The notes: a model not told the origin generated them from the letters alone. 64,000 bases of DNA from Oxytricha trifallax (GCA_000711775.1 ARYC01017353.1:1-64000), one strand, 5' to 3'; shown: positions 23,104-35,349, counted from the stretch's first letter. A program made the numbers and translations.

Positions 23104-23584
23104 GCATGTTGTTCCCCTATTCATAAATAATTGAGACCTCCTCAGCTACATTAAGAAGAACTTGTCTGGACAAAATATTAGAGATTTAGCTAAAATAGCA
23201 TATTTTTGGTAAATCAATTAAGTAAATCAACTTTGCTCATTTCTCTATATTTATTTAATTTTATTATATTTTTAAGTACTCTACCCCAAAACAGCCTAAA
23301 TGCGGTAGATTACCTAAAAATATAATAAAATTAATATAAATATAGAGAAATGAGCAAAGTTGATTTACTTAATTGATTTACCAAAAATATGCTATTTTAG
23401 CTAATTGCTCTGGGCCTGCTTGAACTGCACTTGAGCAACATCATGCACAGAGACATAAAGCCCTCCAACATCCTGGTGCTCGATGACGGCAGTTTGCAGA
23501 TATTCGACTTCGGCATGGCAGCCAAGAGCGGAGAGAGACCCAAGCGCAAGAGGTCATTCGCTGGAACTTACGATTACATGGCTC
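23104..23584 (+). CDS. K1 odd MDS cluster: kinase N-lobe pieces and catalytic loop
   Basis: Blocks at 23104-23119, 23133-23170 and 23404-23584 encode a fragment before the hinge, DLLSYIKKNLSG, and LLELHLSNIMHRDIKPSN through [18 protein letters not shown] and [17 protein letters not shown] and DFG are intact, unlike copy 1. Ends carry pointer words shared with the even cluster: GTTCCCCTA, GAGACCTCCTCAGCTA, CTGGA and ATTGCTCTGGGC. The last word, CGATTACATGGCTC (23571-23584), is shared inverted with R1. The block upstream of the hinge (VDCFVN in copy 1) is not present here. The kinase looks NEK-like or CAMK-like, not assigned. Confidence 0.86.
23186..23404. repeat. Foldback insert inside the K1 cluster
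   Basis: Arms at about 23186-23272 and 23317-23404 are near-perfect inverted copies starting TTAGCTAAAATAGCATATTT. In K copy 1 the same junction holds only about 8 bp between MDSs, so this is an insertion into the IES between two K1 blocks. No clear target duplication. Confidence 0.8.
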
Positions 23585-23968
23585 TTTAATAAAATTCATT
23601 AAAACATTTAAATATGCTAAAATCTAGAAATATTTGTTGTATTGTGTATATTAGAAATATCTTTAATAATAAAAAAGGATATAACAAAATGCTTGCAAGT
23701 TTTAAAGAACAATTGTTTTCTAACAAACTCCTTAATTTTGGACCCTACGAACTTATTTAATCAAAAATTGGTGTTGGCAATTTATAAAAACATATATTTA
23801 TTACATTTAATAAGAATTATAAACATATTACTTGAATTATCAAGATTATTTAGATTTAAATTGATTTTTTTAATAAAATTTCATTTTATTTCATTAATTC
23901 AACTATATTGAAATTTGAGATATTTATAAATATTAATTCAAATTATTTATAATTTTTAGTTTGTATTA

Positions 23969-24389
23969 TTTTAGGAATACATTCGATTTGGGAAAAATTA
24001 TTTAAAATTAAATACATTAATAATTAAATTCGTGGCAGTTAACTTTCTGGAAACCTTGACAATATGGTACTTGTACGATAGATAATTTAAAAATTAGCTG
24101 GACTCTACTACTGGCGGTACCCCTCTATCGCATCATTGAAGCGAGATAAATCGACTTTAATTTTAGGTGATTTGTTTAGTTTTTTTTAATGCCCAAATTA
24201 AAGTCGATTTATCTCGCTTCAATGATGCGATAGAGGGGTACCGCCAGTAGTAGAGTCCAGCTAATTTTTAAATTATCTATCGTACAAGTACCATATTGTC
24301 AAGGTTTCCAGAAAGTTAACTGCCACGAATTTAATTATTAATGTATTTAATTTTAAATAATTTTTCCCAAATCGAATGTATTCCTAAAA
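23969..24389. repeat. Foldback MITE, GTAGGAATAC family, copy 2
   Basis: Ends are TTTTAGGAATACATTCG and its complement, flanked by TA on each side. The arms are nearly identical over 190 bp, with inner block GGCGGTACCCCTCTATCGCA and AGCGAGATAAATCGACTTTA. It lies between the odd and even K1 clusters. Confidence 0.88.
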
Positions 24390-24469
24390 TACTAATAACT
24401 TAAGTATTTTAATAATAAATGAATTTATTTATCAAATACATATATATATATATCATAATTTTATTTCAT

Positions 24470-24678
24470 TGAGTCTGGGAGAAGTCCACTTAGTGAAACG
24501 AAATAACATAGAATATGCCATGAAAATAGTTCAGTTTGACATGTAGGATGAAGAACAGCAGTATGACTTGATCAACGAAGTACACATCATTAAGCACCTT
24601 GATGCCAAGTACCTGTGCAATATTTAAAAAAAATTCGATTGTGTTCCCCTACGCCAAGAATGGAGACCTCCTCAGCTA
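24470..24678 (+). CDS. K1 even MDSs: kinase N-lobe
   Basis: At 24470-24620 the plus strand reads LGEVHLVKRNNIEYAMKIVQ, then YDLINEVHIIKHLDAKYLC: part of the glycine loop, the VAIK-type lysine (AMK) and helix C with its Glu. It ends in GTGCAA, the word that begins the block VDCFVNTNDEF in K copy 1. At 24641-24678 a 38-bp MDS encodes the hinge FPYAKNGDLLS between pointers GTTCCCCTA and GAGACCTCCTCAGCTA, exactly the sequence missing between two blocks at 23119 and 23133. Confidence 0.85.
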
Positions 24679-24964
24679 AATTAAAACCCCAAAATATATA
24701 ATAAATTGAATTTGAATTGTATTTTATATAATATATAGTATTATACAGAAGTTGAATAATATATAAAATTTTAATAGATGTTTCACAATAAATTTTTCAA
24801 TTTCCTTATTATAATATAATATCATTTATGACAAACTAAATTTTACTATAAATAAAAGATTAATTAAATTATTTATAATTGATAATTATTTTATATGATG
24901 TTAACGAAAGTTTAAAATTAGTCAGTTATGTAATTATGTATAAATAGAAGGGGAAATAATACTA

Positions 24965-25195
24965 AAAAATCTGCCTCCGATATCCCTTGGAGCAATTAAG
25001 CGTAAAAATTACTAAACTCGACCGAAAACTAAACTCTTGTCCATTCTTCGATGTTGCTACTCTGGATTTCCAAACTGGGTCATGTGCTGCCATAACTTCA
25101 TACCTTCTCAAGACAAGTATCGTTTTAAACCTTCCTAAACGCTAGAAAAATGGTAGACTAACTATCTGGACTTTAGGTCCAAAACTGAAGATCAA
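24965..25195. other. GC-richer island, candidate MDS
   Basis: This stretch has clearly raised GC and is open on both strands in the ciliate code (minus: LVLRRYEVMAAHDPVWKSR; plus: RKNYQTRPKTKLLSILR). It lies between two K1 even MDSs but shows no kinase motif, so it may belong to another gene. Confidence 0.45.
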
Positions 25196-25356
25196 ATAAA
25201 TATTAAGAAAATTTTTTTTTCTAATAAAAAAATCAATTGGAAATTTAAAAATGAAACAGTTGAAAATACAATTTTTTAAAAATTACCTTTTTAAATTTCA
25301 ATAATAATCACAATAATCTTAATTCAAAAGAAAAATGTTTCAATTAATATTCATGA

Positions 25357-25415
25357 CTGGATAAGAAATTCCTGAGGAGACTCTAAAAGATTGGATTGCA
25401 TAGATTGCTCTGGGC
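25357..25415 (+). CDS. K1 even MDS: helix D/E
   Basis: A 59-bp block encodes PEETLKDWIAQIALG, bounded by CTGGA (25357-25361) and ATTGCTCTGGGC (25404-25415). Both words flank the gap at 23170/23404 in the odd cluster. Inserting this block there gives a continuous kinase frame from YIKKNLSG through DWIAQIALGLLELH. Directly after it lies a degraded repeat of the catalytic-loop region (CCATCCAACAT), probably a fossil K copy. Confidence 0.84.
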
Positions 25416-25868
25416 ACTTATTAAATACAAAGATTGAAAACCATCCAACATATTTAGCTTTTTAAATTGTTTTTAAAATATCCATATTAAATTACTTATT
25501 TTTATAATATAAATATTTTTTCAAACTTAATAATATTGAATGCTTAGAAAAATTTAATTAAATACATAAAATATGAGAGTTTAAAATGATTACTAATTTA
25601 TATCAAAGATTATATAAAAGCTAGATTGATTCATTTCACAATTAATTTTATAAGAAAAACAATTTTTAATATAAAAATAAAGAAAACATTTTTATTAATT
25701 TTTAATTAATACTGTTAGATATAGTGGAATATAAAATTCCAAAAAAAATATCAAAATAAATAATTAAATCTATCTTTAAACTCTTGAAAGGCAATGTTTA
25801 TTTTTTTTAGTTAATATTTATATATCAAATGACTAACGAGTTAAACTCAAATTAAATTATTTAACAAT
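25416..25868. other. AT-rich interval
   Basis: Apart from the degraded K fragment at its left edge nothing is visible. Confidence 0.5.
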
Positions 25869-26243
25869 TCACTGTTTAATACTAAAATTAAACCATAAAT
25901 TTTAGTCGTGACGTAGACGTATCTGAAGTGAGTTGACGTGGCAAACTTCCGTGACGTGGCAATCATAAAAAAGAAAACTCCGAAAAAACTGTTTCGCCCC
26001 CCATTCCACTTTTCCCTGTAACGAGATGCATACGAGACAAGAGTCTAGCTCTTAACTAGGAGTATCCCCCGCAGAGCTCGCAGAGATCTCCTTCTGTAAA
26101 CAATTAAAGGGGAGTCTAGAGAAAAATCTTACCAAGTTCAACCGCTGCTGAGATTGTAGTCTCAGTCTTTTCGTTGTGGTAGCCTCATTAACCCGACCTG
26201 GTGTCGGAGGAAAATCATTATCGTTGGCTTCTATGGTTCTCAT
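25869..26243 (-). CDS. Hypothetical 124-aa ORF in a GC-rich block
   Basis: With TAG as Gln the minus-strand ORF runs from ATG at 26243 to TGA at 25869. It begins MRTIEANDNDFPPTPGRVNE and contains a basic, Gln-rich part (TKRLRLQSQQRLNLVRF). No domain is recognised. The last third crosses a region with three TGACGT words and may not be coding. It could be an MDS or part of an inserted element. Confidence 0.4.
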
Positions 26244-26520
26244 CTTCTCACTTTTGAAGATTGAGCACCACCTTCATCCTGCTTCCTATTACCTCGACAG
26301 CTAAACTCATGCCAGGTAGCTCATCTATGCAGGGAAATCCTAAGCGTGCAGTTAACTCGAGGAGTTTAAGAACTGACAGATTGAACCCCGCCGACTGGCC
26401 CCTTATGCGATGAACCCAGCAACCCTCTGCCTACCCTCAGCAGGCCTTAGTGTAGTAGAAAGCTCTATTAGAAAGTCTCCAACCTCGGGCCCCTGTGGGT
26501 CATTCTATCCTTATAACTTT
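25900..26520. other. Unexplained GC-rich block
   Basis: About 600 bp here are close to half G+C, whereas the surroundings are about a quarter. The left part has TGACGT three times within 60 bp, twice as TGACGTGGCAA. The right part has few long ORFs and several short inverted words. No terminal inverted repeat, tail or target duplication was found. It may be an MDS including 5' regulatory sequence, a non-coding RNA gene or an inserted element. Confidence 0.6.
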
Positions 26521-28440
26521 CTAAATTAATAATTATTTATCAAATAAATATTGTATAAATTGATTTAAAGTTCCTTTATTTCTTGATTAACAAAAAGAAT
26601 CCTTTGAAATCAAACATTTTGCTAATTTTAGAATTTAAAGGATTTTTTTTGTAAATATTCAATTCACTTAAATAAATTAATTGTTATATACTAATTTGAT
26701 TAAAATATTAATTTATATGAATGAATTATCAATACCTTTATTATTTTTATTTTTAAAAAACTTCACTCTTAATCTATTTTTAGTCTTCTAATTCCAAAAT
26801 CTACAAAAAGAAAAAACTCAAGTTTACTTCTATTTATCATTTAACACTTAATTTTTAATGAATATAAATAAAAATAAGGCGAATCAATTGAAGAAGACTC
26901 TAATTTGATTTTGTAAAATTATTCGTAAAAATTATATAATTTGACCAATAAGTAAAGGCAAACCAAATCCTTTACAAAAAATAAAATTAATTTTCAGAGT
27001 ATTGTTATAAACTAGAAAAAATTCATGAAATGCCTTATTAGTTTAGATGAAGTAAATTAGAAGTATTATTTATCAAACTAACTTCATTTTTAGTCCGTTA
27101 AATCAATTTCGATTTTCAAACTTAAATGACAACCACTTAATTTAAATCTATAGATTCCAGTTTTCTTTTGAGTTTTAAAATAAAATTTCATAACACCAGC
27201 ATTTAAATATGTGTTTTGATTAGAATTGAAATATTAATTTTTTATTTTTGGAAATTCATCATTAAACTTTATTATTCAGAATTTTTTTATTTTGAGTTCT
27301 TTTACTTTTTATAAATTAGTATTGTTCTTAACATAAAAGTTAAACCATTAAATATAAATAAGCATTAAGTTTTGAAAATTAAAAGTTAACTTTTTCATAA
27401 TGCATGACTCCTCATATTTTAATTTCTTAGAAAAGAATTAAAAATAACAAAAATATGTTAATATTCATTTATAATATTCAAATTAAATAAAAATGGATAT
27501 CATAATTACAAATTAAATTTGTTTAATTAATTAAAAGTATTTTTTTATATTAATTTGAAATAAACTCATTCAACTTTTGCCTTAAATTGTCCGATCTTTG
27601 ATCAGAAATTAAAAATTATATTTTTATTTTTTTATATTGAAAGATAGTTTAATTTGCTTCGAAAGAAATTAATTGATCTCTTTCTTTAAAAAATGAAAAT
27701 TTTTACTTAATTAATTTGAAAAAAAATAAAAATTACAAATGTTCCTTTTAATTCAAAAAATGCATTCTAATTTAAATCACCTTAATAAATTAAACAAAAT
27801 AATTCATTGTTGATATAATATAAATACAATAGGAAATTATTTTTAGTGTTAAATAAATAAACGACATTATATTAAATTTTTTGTAAATTTAATTATATGT
27901 GAAACATAAATAAAGAAATATATAAGAGCTTATATTAATTGCTCATAACCTATAATTATTTTGAACTAGCTAGCATTTTTGTTTAAAATTATTATTAGTT
28001 TTAGAATAAATTCTACTTTTGTGAAGAGCTGAAAGAGACTCAAAATTAGATAACTATAATATATATATATATATATATTAGAGGTATTATATTAAGTACG
28101 AATCACTAGCTGTTTTTATGAACTCAATGAAATAATTCTAAATTTTTATAGGGTTGCATTCCTATGAATTTACCAAGTTAATATAATTCAAAAATATTTC
28201 AAATAAGTATTTAGAAAGTTAATTATGAAAAATTAATTTCTTACCAGATAAATAATGAGTAGAAAGCTTAGTTATCAAGAGGAGATTTAATTTTTACAAA
28301 TCTGTAAAATAACCTTAAATTTAATATGACAATAAATTATATATTACGTTAATTATAAATTACTACAAACATTTATTTTTGAAAATATATTATCGATATT
28401 TAAATGTACTTTTGTTAATAACCAATGAATATATTTTATT
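26521..28440. other. AT-rich interval without visible gene
   Basis: No coding island. A (TA)n run is present at about 28058-28078. Confidence 0.5.
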
Positions 28441-28443
28441 TCT

Positions 28444-28753
<310 letters not shown>

Positions 28754-28765
28754 TAATCCAAGTGA

Positions 28766-30256
28766 GTGGAACATAAGAGCGAAATTCCCAACTTCTCGAC
28801 CTACACAAAAAATTTCATTTCAACCCTCATCAGAGGATCTAGACTCAAAGACATCATCGACATCATCATCACAGAGTCTATGAAAAACGATTGGGGACAT
28901 CTTAAAATCTAAAAAGTTATCTACATCGCCAAAAAAGTTGCCCAGATCAACCCATCCCTAATCTTCAAACTCAGAAATGAAGCCAAAATCAGAGCTCACA
29001 ACTAAAACAACCACTACATTGCAAACTGGCTCGAACTCTTAGCTTAGTCTCTCTATCTAGTCCAAGTTAACAACAAATGGATCCCTAAAACCCAATAGCC
29101 AGCTACTGATTTTGGTAACCTCAACTCCCAATCTCCGGAGTTCATTCCTAAGCCTTCCTCCCCCATTAACACAAAAATTGACTTTCATCCACTCGAAAGT
29201 GCACTTTCACAATTCCACAACAGGTTCTCTCAGTAAGAGATGCTGAACCTTAACCAACAATTCATGGAGGAAGAACAGGAACTCCTAGCTTCTCAATGCG
29301 CCATTCTCCAAGCGCCAATAGACAAGTCTAGTTCCCTAGACTATGACTCTGAAGCCGACATCTCCTTCTATGAAGGAGGTGAATAATCCTTTAAGTCCTC
29401 TAATACGTCACGTAACAAAATTCCTATTCAATAGGAACCTTTAAACTCTATTAAGGAATCACCCTTTAATAAGATTTCTGATTAGGAAAAATTTAAACAA
29501 GATTCCTAATTAATAATAAAATATTAATCACTATTAAATATGAGCGATTAAAGAGACGTCCAAATGAATGACAAAGCCTCTACCAAAGTCAAAGACCTTC
29601 CAGACTTCTACACAACCAAGACTGACATAGCATTCAAATCCCTCATCGACGAAGTCAACAATGGCACTAAAGTCTCAGCCAGAACCCTTTTCCAAGCGCT
29701 AGAGCTCAAAGAACAAATCGTCTCCCTCAGAATACAAGCAGCAACTCAAGGACTAGCCAACACAATTGCTTACTACTTCGAACAAATCGAAGACAACCTT
29801 GACAGAGAAACTAAAGCTTAGCACACCATAGCTAATGACCCTGCTACTCCTAAACAAATTAGAACCTTTCTCAAAACCATTGACAAACTTAGATCCTACA
29901 ACTAAGACGTCATCATGTACTGCGACACAGACCAAGACCTAATGCTTAACACAAACACAATCAGATTTAAAACACCTTGGAACTTCTCCAAGAACCTCTC
30001 ATCCGATCTCATCTTCTTCATGAAAGAAAATTTTAAATCTTTTATCTCCCTTGGTCTTATTAAATTCTCAGTCAAAATCTTATAAGTTTAATCATCAATT
30101 AAATACAAACATGTAGTTGACGATTCCGTCACCATCTTAAGACAAGACCGAAGAAGACAAAACTAATTCACGGGTAGAAAAACAAACAACAAACAAAGAC
30201 AACCAAAAAGACCCAGAAAAAACAACAAAAAGAGAAGAAATAACCAAAAGAACTGA
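28766..30256 (+). CDS. Retroposon ORF, possibly ORF1/gag-like
   Basis: Reading TAA and TAG as Gln gives 496 open codons to TGA at 30254-30256; the first ATG is at 28880 (458 aa). A mid-region reads MLNLNQQFMEEEQELLASQC (coiled-coil-like), and the C-terminal 45 residues are strongly basic (KRPRKNNKKRRN). Codons end in C far more often than in TBE genes. Size, coiled coil and basic tail would suit a nucleic-acid-binding ORF1 protein, but no family motif is recognised and no zinc knuckle is present. The 5' end is probably missing. Uses the ciliate code, so it is resident rather than a contaminant. Confidence 0.75.
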
Positions 30257-30307
30257 GTTCCTTTTTAATGATATGCTCGGGGGGCTTTAAGCCCTCGATG
30301 CGAGTTA

Positions 30308-30340
<33 letters not shown>
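30308..30340. repeat. (TTA)n tail of the retroposon
   Basis: Eleven or so uninterrupted TTA units end directly at the right target duplication. It serves as the element's 3' tail. Confidence 0.9.
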
Positions 30341-30349
30341 CTTAAATAT

Positions 30350-31504
30350 CTGAATAATATATTTTTATGAAAATTACAACAAAAAAAATCTAAAACATTA
30401 GATCAATAATTTGCTGAACTTATTTTATTATATTAATTCAAAATTTTTAGTATTTTATTTGACAGCATATTTTATTTTACTAAATAAAGAATTTAACAAT
30501 CTAAATAATTATTTTTTCCATTTTTTCACAATTCTTTAATAATTACTTAAAAAATTAATTAATTTTTTCAGAACTTTATATTTTAGTTAATATAATCAAA
30601 ATTTTATTAATTTTTCAAAATATTTTTGTGAAGCTATGTATTTATATTGATATTTTATTAAACTTTTTTGAAAAATAATTGCTTTTAAATTACTTTAGGC
30701 CCTAGATTTATTAAATTTGAAAATAAAATAGAACGATTAAAATTGTTTATTGAGAAATATTTTTTTTTTTTTTTTTACTGATAGAATTTATATTATAATA
30801 TTTGATATTTTTCAATTAGTTATTAACAACTGTATTAGTAAAACAAAGTTAAAATTTATTAATTAGTTTTTTATATTCTTAAGTGGATATTTGCCTATAA
30901 CTCTAAGAAAAATATAGAAATTATAGGGAAACAAAAAAACTCAATCATTACTAAAGCTCTTTTGAAATATTTTCCTTAACAATTTAATGATGTTTGTAAA
31001 AAAAAATTTAACTTATATTTAAGATCTATTGAAATTTTTGAATAATTGTTTTATAATGTAGTTTTATAATTTTATGACGAATTCGATATTAAATTCAAAA
31101 TTTAATTAATTAGATATTGAAATCATGACTGTTATAAAATAGAAAATGATTTATTTTACTGTTCATAGCAATTTTTTTAATTTAAATTGGCATTATTCCT
31201 ATATCATCCAATAAAATAAAATATTTTTATTTTCGATAGAATTTTGAGACACTTCTTAAAAATACGTTGATGTATATTGATCATTAATTAATTTTAACTT
31301 TAATTCATTTCCCGCAAATCGAATGTTTTTATTATTAATAATAAAAAATAAAAAACTGAAAAAAAATACTCCAAAATATATTATATATATATTGTATGAT
31401 CCTAAATACATAATATTATATTGCATTATGAATTAAAAATATCAAAAAAGTGGTAAAATGACTTTACACATTCGTAAAATGTTAAAATACATGAGATGTA
31501 TAAT
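30350..31504. other. AT-rich interval without visible gene
   Basis: Nothing coding or repeated was recognised; a 17-bp T-run lies near 30760. Confidence 0.5.
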
Positions 31505-31625
31505 TATATATACCTTGCAAGAGTGTGGACTGCTTTGTGAATAAGAATGATGAGTTCTGTCTGGTTTTCCCTACCTTGTTGTTATATAAAGACATCCTCA
31601 GCTACATTGATATGAATTTACCTGT
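31505..31625 (+). pseudogene. Kinase K fragment, copy 4
   Basis: The plus strand reads KSVDCFVNKNDEFCLVFP and, after a short spacer, DILSYIDMNLPV, matching the first two blocks of K copy 1 with several changes. No catalytic-loop block follows; a MITE lies 460 bp downstream. It may be a decayed duplicate or the odd part of a separate gene. Confidence 0.68.
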
Positions 31626-32088
31626 AAGAGATATTTTTGAATAAATTATTATATAAGATATTCTATTTCCGATAAATTAATAGCGTAATTTATAATTCTA
31701 ATTTTGACAATTTATAAAGATTGAGAAAAAGTATTTTTTATTTATCAAATATAGCTATATTAATAGTGTAAAAAAATCAAGTAAATTATTCATAGAATTG
31801 TAACTCTAAAAAAATAGATATTATTATCAAACTACAATGGTTTTTTTTAAAATGAAGATTATTTATTCTTATTTTGTTTCTAATTAAGATTAGGATATTT
31901 TAAAAAATTATTTATCAAAGTTGGGATAGCCTTAAAAATAAATCTAGTTCTATGTTAAAAAATAGCTCTTACCTAATTTATTTAAGAACAAAAATGGAAT
32001 ATATTCTATTAGTAATAAATTTTATAAAAGAGCATTATAATGTATGTAACTTAATTTTAACATATAAAATTTTTTTAATTTAATTATA
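31626..32088. other. AT-rich interval
   Basis: No gene or repeat was recognised. Confidence 0.5.
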
Positions 32089-32503
32089 TTGTAGAAATAC
32101 ATTTGAATTTGGAAAATTAATTATAATTAAATTTATTAAAATTTAAAATCTTGGCAGTTAAAATTGGCCAATTTAAACGATCTAGGACTCATTCGATAGA
32201 GAATTCAAAATTAGATGGACTTTATTATTGGTGGTACTATTTTATCGCACTCAGGGAGTGAGATAAATCGACTTTAATGTGAGGGTATAATTTAATTAAT
32301 TTAGAATGATTTAATTAAAGTCGATTTATCTCACTCCCTGAGTGCGATAAAATAGTACCACCAATAATAAAGTCCATCTAATTTTGAATTCTCTATCGAA
32401 TGAGCCCTAGATCGTTTAAATTGGCCAATTTTAACTGCCAAGATTTTAAATTTTAATAAATTTAATTATAATTAATTTTCCAAATTCAAATGTATTTCTA
32501 CAA
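32089..32503. repeat. Foldback MITE, GTAGGAATAC family, copy 3
   Basis: Ends TTGTAGAAATACATTTG and complement, flanked by TA; arms near-perfect over about 190 bp, with the family word GATAAATCGACTTTAAT near the centre. Confidence 0.88.
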
Positions 32504-33492
32504 TATTGCTAAAATACAAAAGAATAGGAAATTGTATAAATCAAAAATACAAAAAACTGCCGTATATTATAAAACTTAATTATATTTACAATTAGTAGCA
32601 TAAAAATGTCTTAAAAACGAGAGCATTTGTATATATGTTTTCTATAATTTACTAACTGTCCCCTATTTATTTTTAAGTGCATTTTTATTTATATAGTTTT
32701 TCTCAAATTTTTCTATTTGAGCGGAGCTAGTATGTAAAATTATTTTGTATGCATAATGTGATGTATTGTTTACCAGCGCGTAATTTGCATTCAATGTTTA
32801 TTCATCGTATAAATCCCTTGAATTTTTAACTTTCCCTTTAGTTCTTATATTCAGAAGTTATTTTATCTTCATTTTTCAAAGATTAGGTTTAGTATGTATC
32901 TAAAAACAAAAATGTAAGTAAATTTAATGGAAATAGAGTTTAAAAATTGATAATAAAACTTACTTTGCTTTGAAATGCTATTGTTGTTTTAGATGGACCA
33001 GATCCATTTTTATTTATAACAATGTAATAAATGTCTGTTTTAATTAATGATAATGACAATTTTTGATTTTCATAAAATTCATATACAATAATGTAAATAT
33101 ATATTATATTTTATAACTAAGATTGCAACATTATTAGGTAATTAATTATACAGCAGATTTTAACACCATAAAAATAAATGCATATAAATATCTCTGAAAG
33201 AGTTTCTATTTTTTCTGAAATGCTAATGATGATTACAGTGTGGAGTTGACTGAAAATTTTCATCAATTAAATTAAGAAAAACATTGCTTTACTTTAAATA
33301 ATTATATAAATATTCTATCATTTATATAGGACTTTAGTTCATAAAAAGTATATTACTTAATATGAAAAATGCTTCTATTTTTTAAATCAATCATTTATAA
33401 TATTTAATGAAGCATGTTTTAAAGAAATTTTTAGAATTATTGAAAAATAAACAAAACAGTTACTTTGTATAATATTTACTCAATAGTTTTCT
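32504..33492. other. AT-rich interval without visible gene
   Basis: Lies beyond the 3' end of R2. No coding island or repeat was recognised. Confidence 0.5.
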
Positions 33493-33795
33493 TCAATCTT
33501 TACTAATCTCAAAACTAATAACTTGTTGTTGTACAATTTAATCTTCTTTAGCTTTCATTTCTGCAGCAAATTTTCTTACATCTTCCAATTAAATCTTCTA
33601 ATATACAGTAAAGTTTTCAATGAAAACTATCACTTTATACCCACAATATTCCAAATCCATAAAGTATTTTAAGTCGATGAAGAAATTGTAGTTTATTTGA
33701 CACTGCCCCACAAGGCAACACCAATTCAATTCTTTTACACTCAAGTACATTTAATCAACAATATATGATGCAATATCTTTTCTACACTTATGCTA
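33493..33795 (-). CDS. R2 terminal MDS: LC8-like domain and stop
   Basis: The minus strand reads CRKDIASYIVDQMYLSVKEL, NWCCLVGQ, DLKYFMDLEYCGYKVIVFIE, then DVRKFAAEMKAKEDQIVQQQ and TGA at 33493-33495. The first three parts follow the LC8/DYNLL core (DIAxYI, WHCxVG, YF...YxGxxxxIxxF). The tail after it is a short charged helix. R1 (8790-9042) is the paralogue. LC8 usually forms a dimer that clamps disordered partners; fused to a kinase it could dimerise it. Confidence 0.7.
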
Positions 33796-33849
33796 AAGAA
33801 TGCTAAAAATGTATCTTTATAATGAATAAGTTATTTTATAATAAAATAT

Positions 33850-34170
33850 TGCCAAGGATCACGATATCTAAGCATTAGGCTTTAATATCATCTAACATCC
33901 CACTACTAAAATAAATAAATAAATATTTTAATTTATAAGAATTTAATTTATAGCGACCCTTAAGTTTTTAAGTTCATTCTTTAAATATTCCTGTGAGTCT
34001 TGTAACCATAATCTCTTTTTTTCTTCTATGTTATACATGTGAGAATTTTAGATATCATAAATAACCACTCTATCTGCCTACATTATGTAACTTTACTAGT
34101 TTTAATCAATTTCTTAAGTTTATTCATGCGTAATAGCATAAGTATCAAATGTATCTTTTAATGTCCAAAC
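33850..34170 (-). CDS. R2 MDSs upstream of the LC8-like core
   Basis: At 33950-34170 the minus strand reads VWTLKDTFDTYAIT, SYIMQADRVVIYDIQ and EEKKRLWLQDSQEYLKNELK; at 33850-33912 it reads SSGMLDDIKAQCLDIVILGN. Both match R1 in order and spacing. The second piece corresponds to the first helix of LC8. Confidence 0.76.
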
Positions 34171-35349
34171 TATTATAAGAATTTTAATTAAATTATTGTA
34201 AATAATAGTAGTTTAATGATTAAAAATAATAATTTATATATTTAATTACACTAAAATTTCAATATAAAGAATTATTTAAAATTTAAAAATAATTCTTAGT
34301 AATTTTAAACAGGTTAACAATATTGAATAATTTTATTTGATAAACCCAGTTCCTCAAAAAAGATTTATTTTTTTCAGGAATAATTTCTAAAATATATGAA
34401 TTATTTATATCATTTGTACTAATTTAGAAATAAAAGTGTACGTAAAATTTATCTTATTGATATACAACTTTATTCAAAAAATAATACATAGTATTAATTG
34501 ATAAATGAAAAAAATATTATTTGTATATACCAAGATAACTCTCCCAAAAAGAACTAAAATCAATATCTGCTTAGGACCTACTTACCCATTAAAGCACACT
34601 ATTTTACATTAAATTTTTTAATTCTATTATTGAATACAAATACTTCATTAAATTTTAATGTTATACTCTAATATAAATTTTATCCAATTTAAATGTCCGC
34701 GTTTGAAATATTTTGCAATGACCAACTCTTAAATATTTCAAACGCGGACATTTAAATTGGATAAAATTTATATTAGAGTATAACATTAAAATTTAATGAA
34801 GTATTTGTATTCAATAATAGAATTAAAAAATTTAATGTAAAATAGTGTGCTTTAATGGGTAAGTAGGTCCTAAGCAGATATTGATTTTAGTTCTTTTTGG
34901 GAGAGTTATCTTGGTATACACAAATAATATTAAATGCTATTTATAAGGAACATTTAATTATAAATTTGTTTAGAAAGTCTATTTATTTTTATATTTTCAA
35001 ACAATTAACAAAAGAACCTTACTTAATAAAAAAGGTGTTATAAAAATTATAAAAGATTTATTTCTTTTGATCTGCTGATATTTTACATAATTCTTAGTTC
35101 CACAATTCAAATTATTCTTAAAAAATTCCAAATAATTTTTTTCTATTTACATACTATTATGTTTAAATACTAAAAAAAACTTTTCATGTTCAAATTCTAA
35201 CATAACTCTGTAAGATAATGAAAAATCTATATATAATAAGTTTAAAAATATATTTTAGAAAATTTTAATTTTAAATATCATTTATGTAAATTGTTAAATA
35301 TGTTACTTAATAAATTACTCTAATTTAATTAATTTCTAATAAATAATAA
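34171..35349. other. AT-rich IES within R2 containing a foldback element
   Basis: No coding sequence recognised; includes the inverted repeat at 34513-34931, which R1 lacks at the equivalent interval. Confidence 0.55.
34513..34931. repeat. Foldback element, about 200-bp arms
   Basis: Arms 34513-34713 and 34730-34931 are almost perfect inverted copies (for example CCAAGATAACTCTCCCAAAA) around a 16-bp loop. It has no relation to the MITE family. No clear target duplication. Confidence 0.88.

Noticed and set aside
25900..26520. rRNA, 5S or telomerase RNA gene
   Set aside because: No recognisable rRNA core words and no CAAAACCCC-type template; identity left open.
28055..28080. CRISPR-like or regulatory repeat
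   Set aside because: It is a plain (TA)n run, as expected in DNA of this composition.
29753..29935. 60-aa ORF on minus
   Set aside because: Antisense to the long retroposon ORF on plus.
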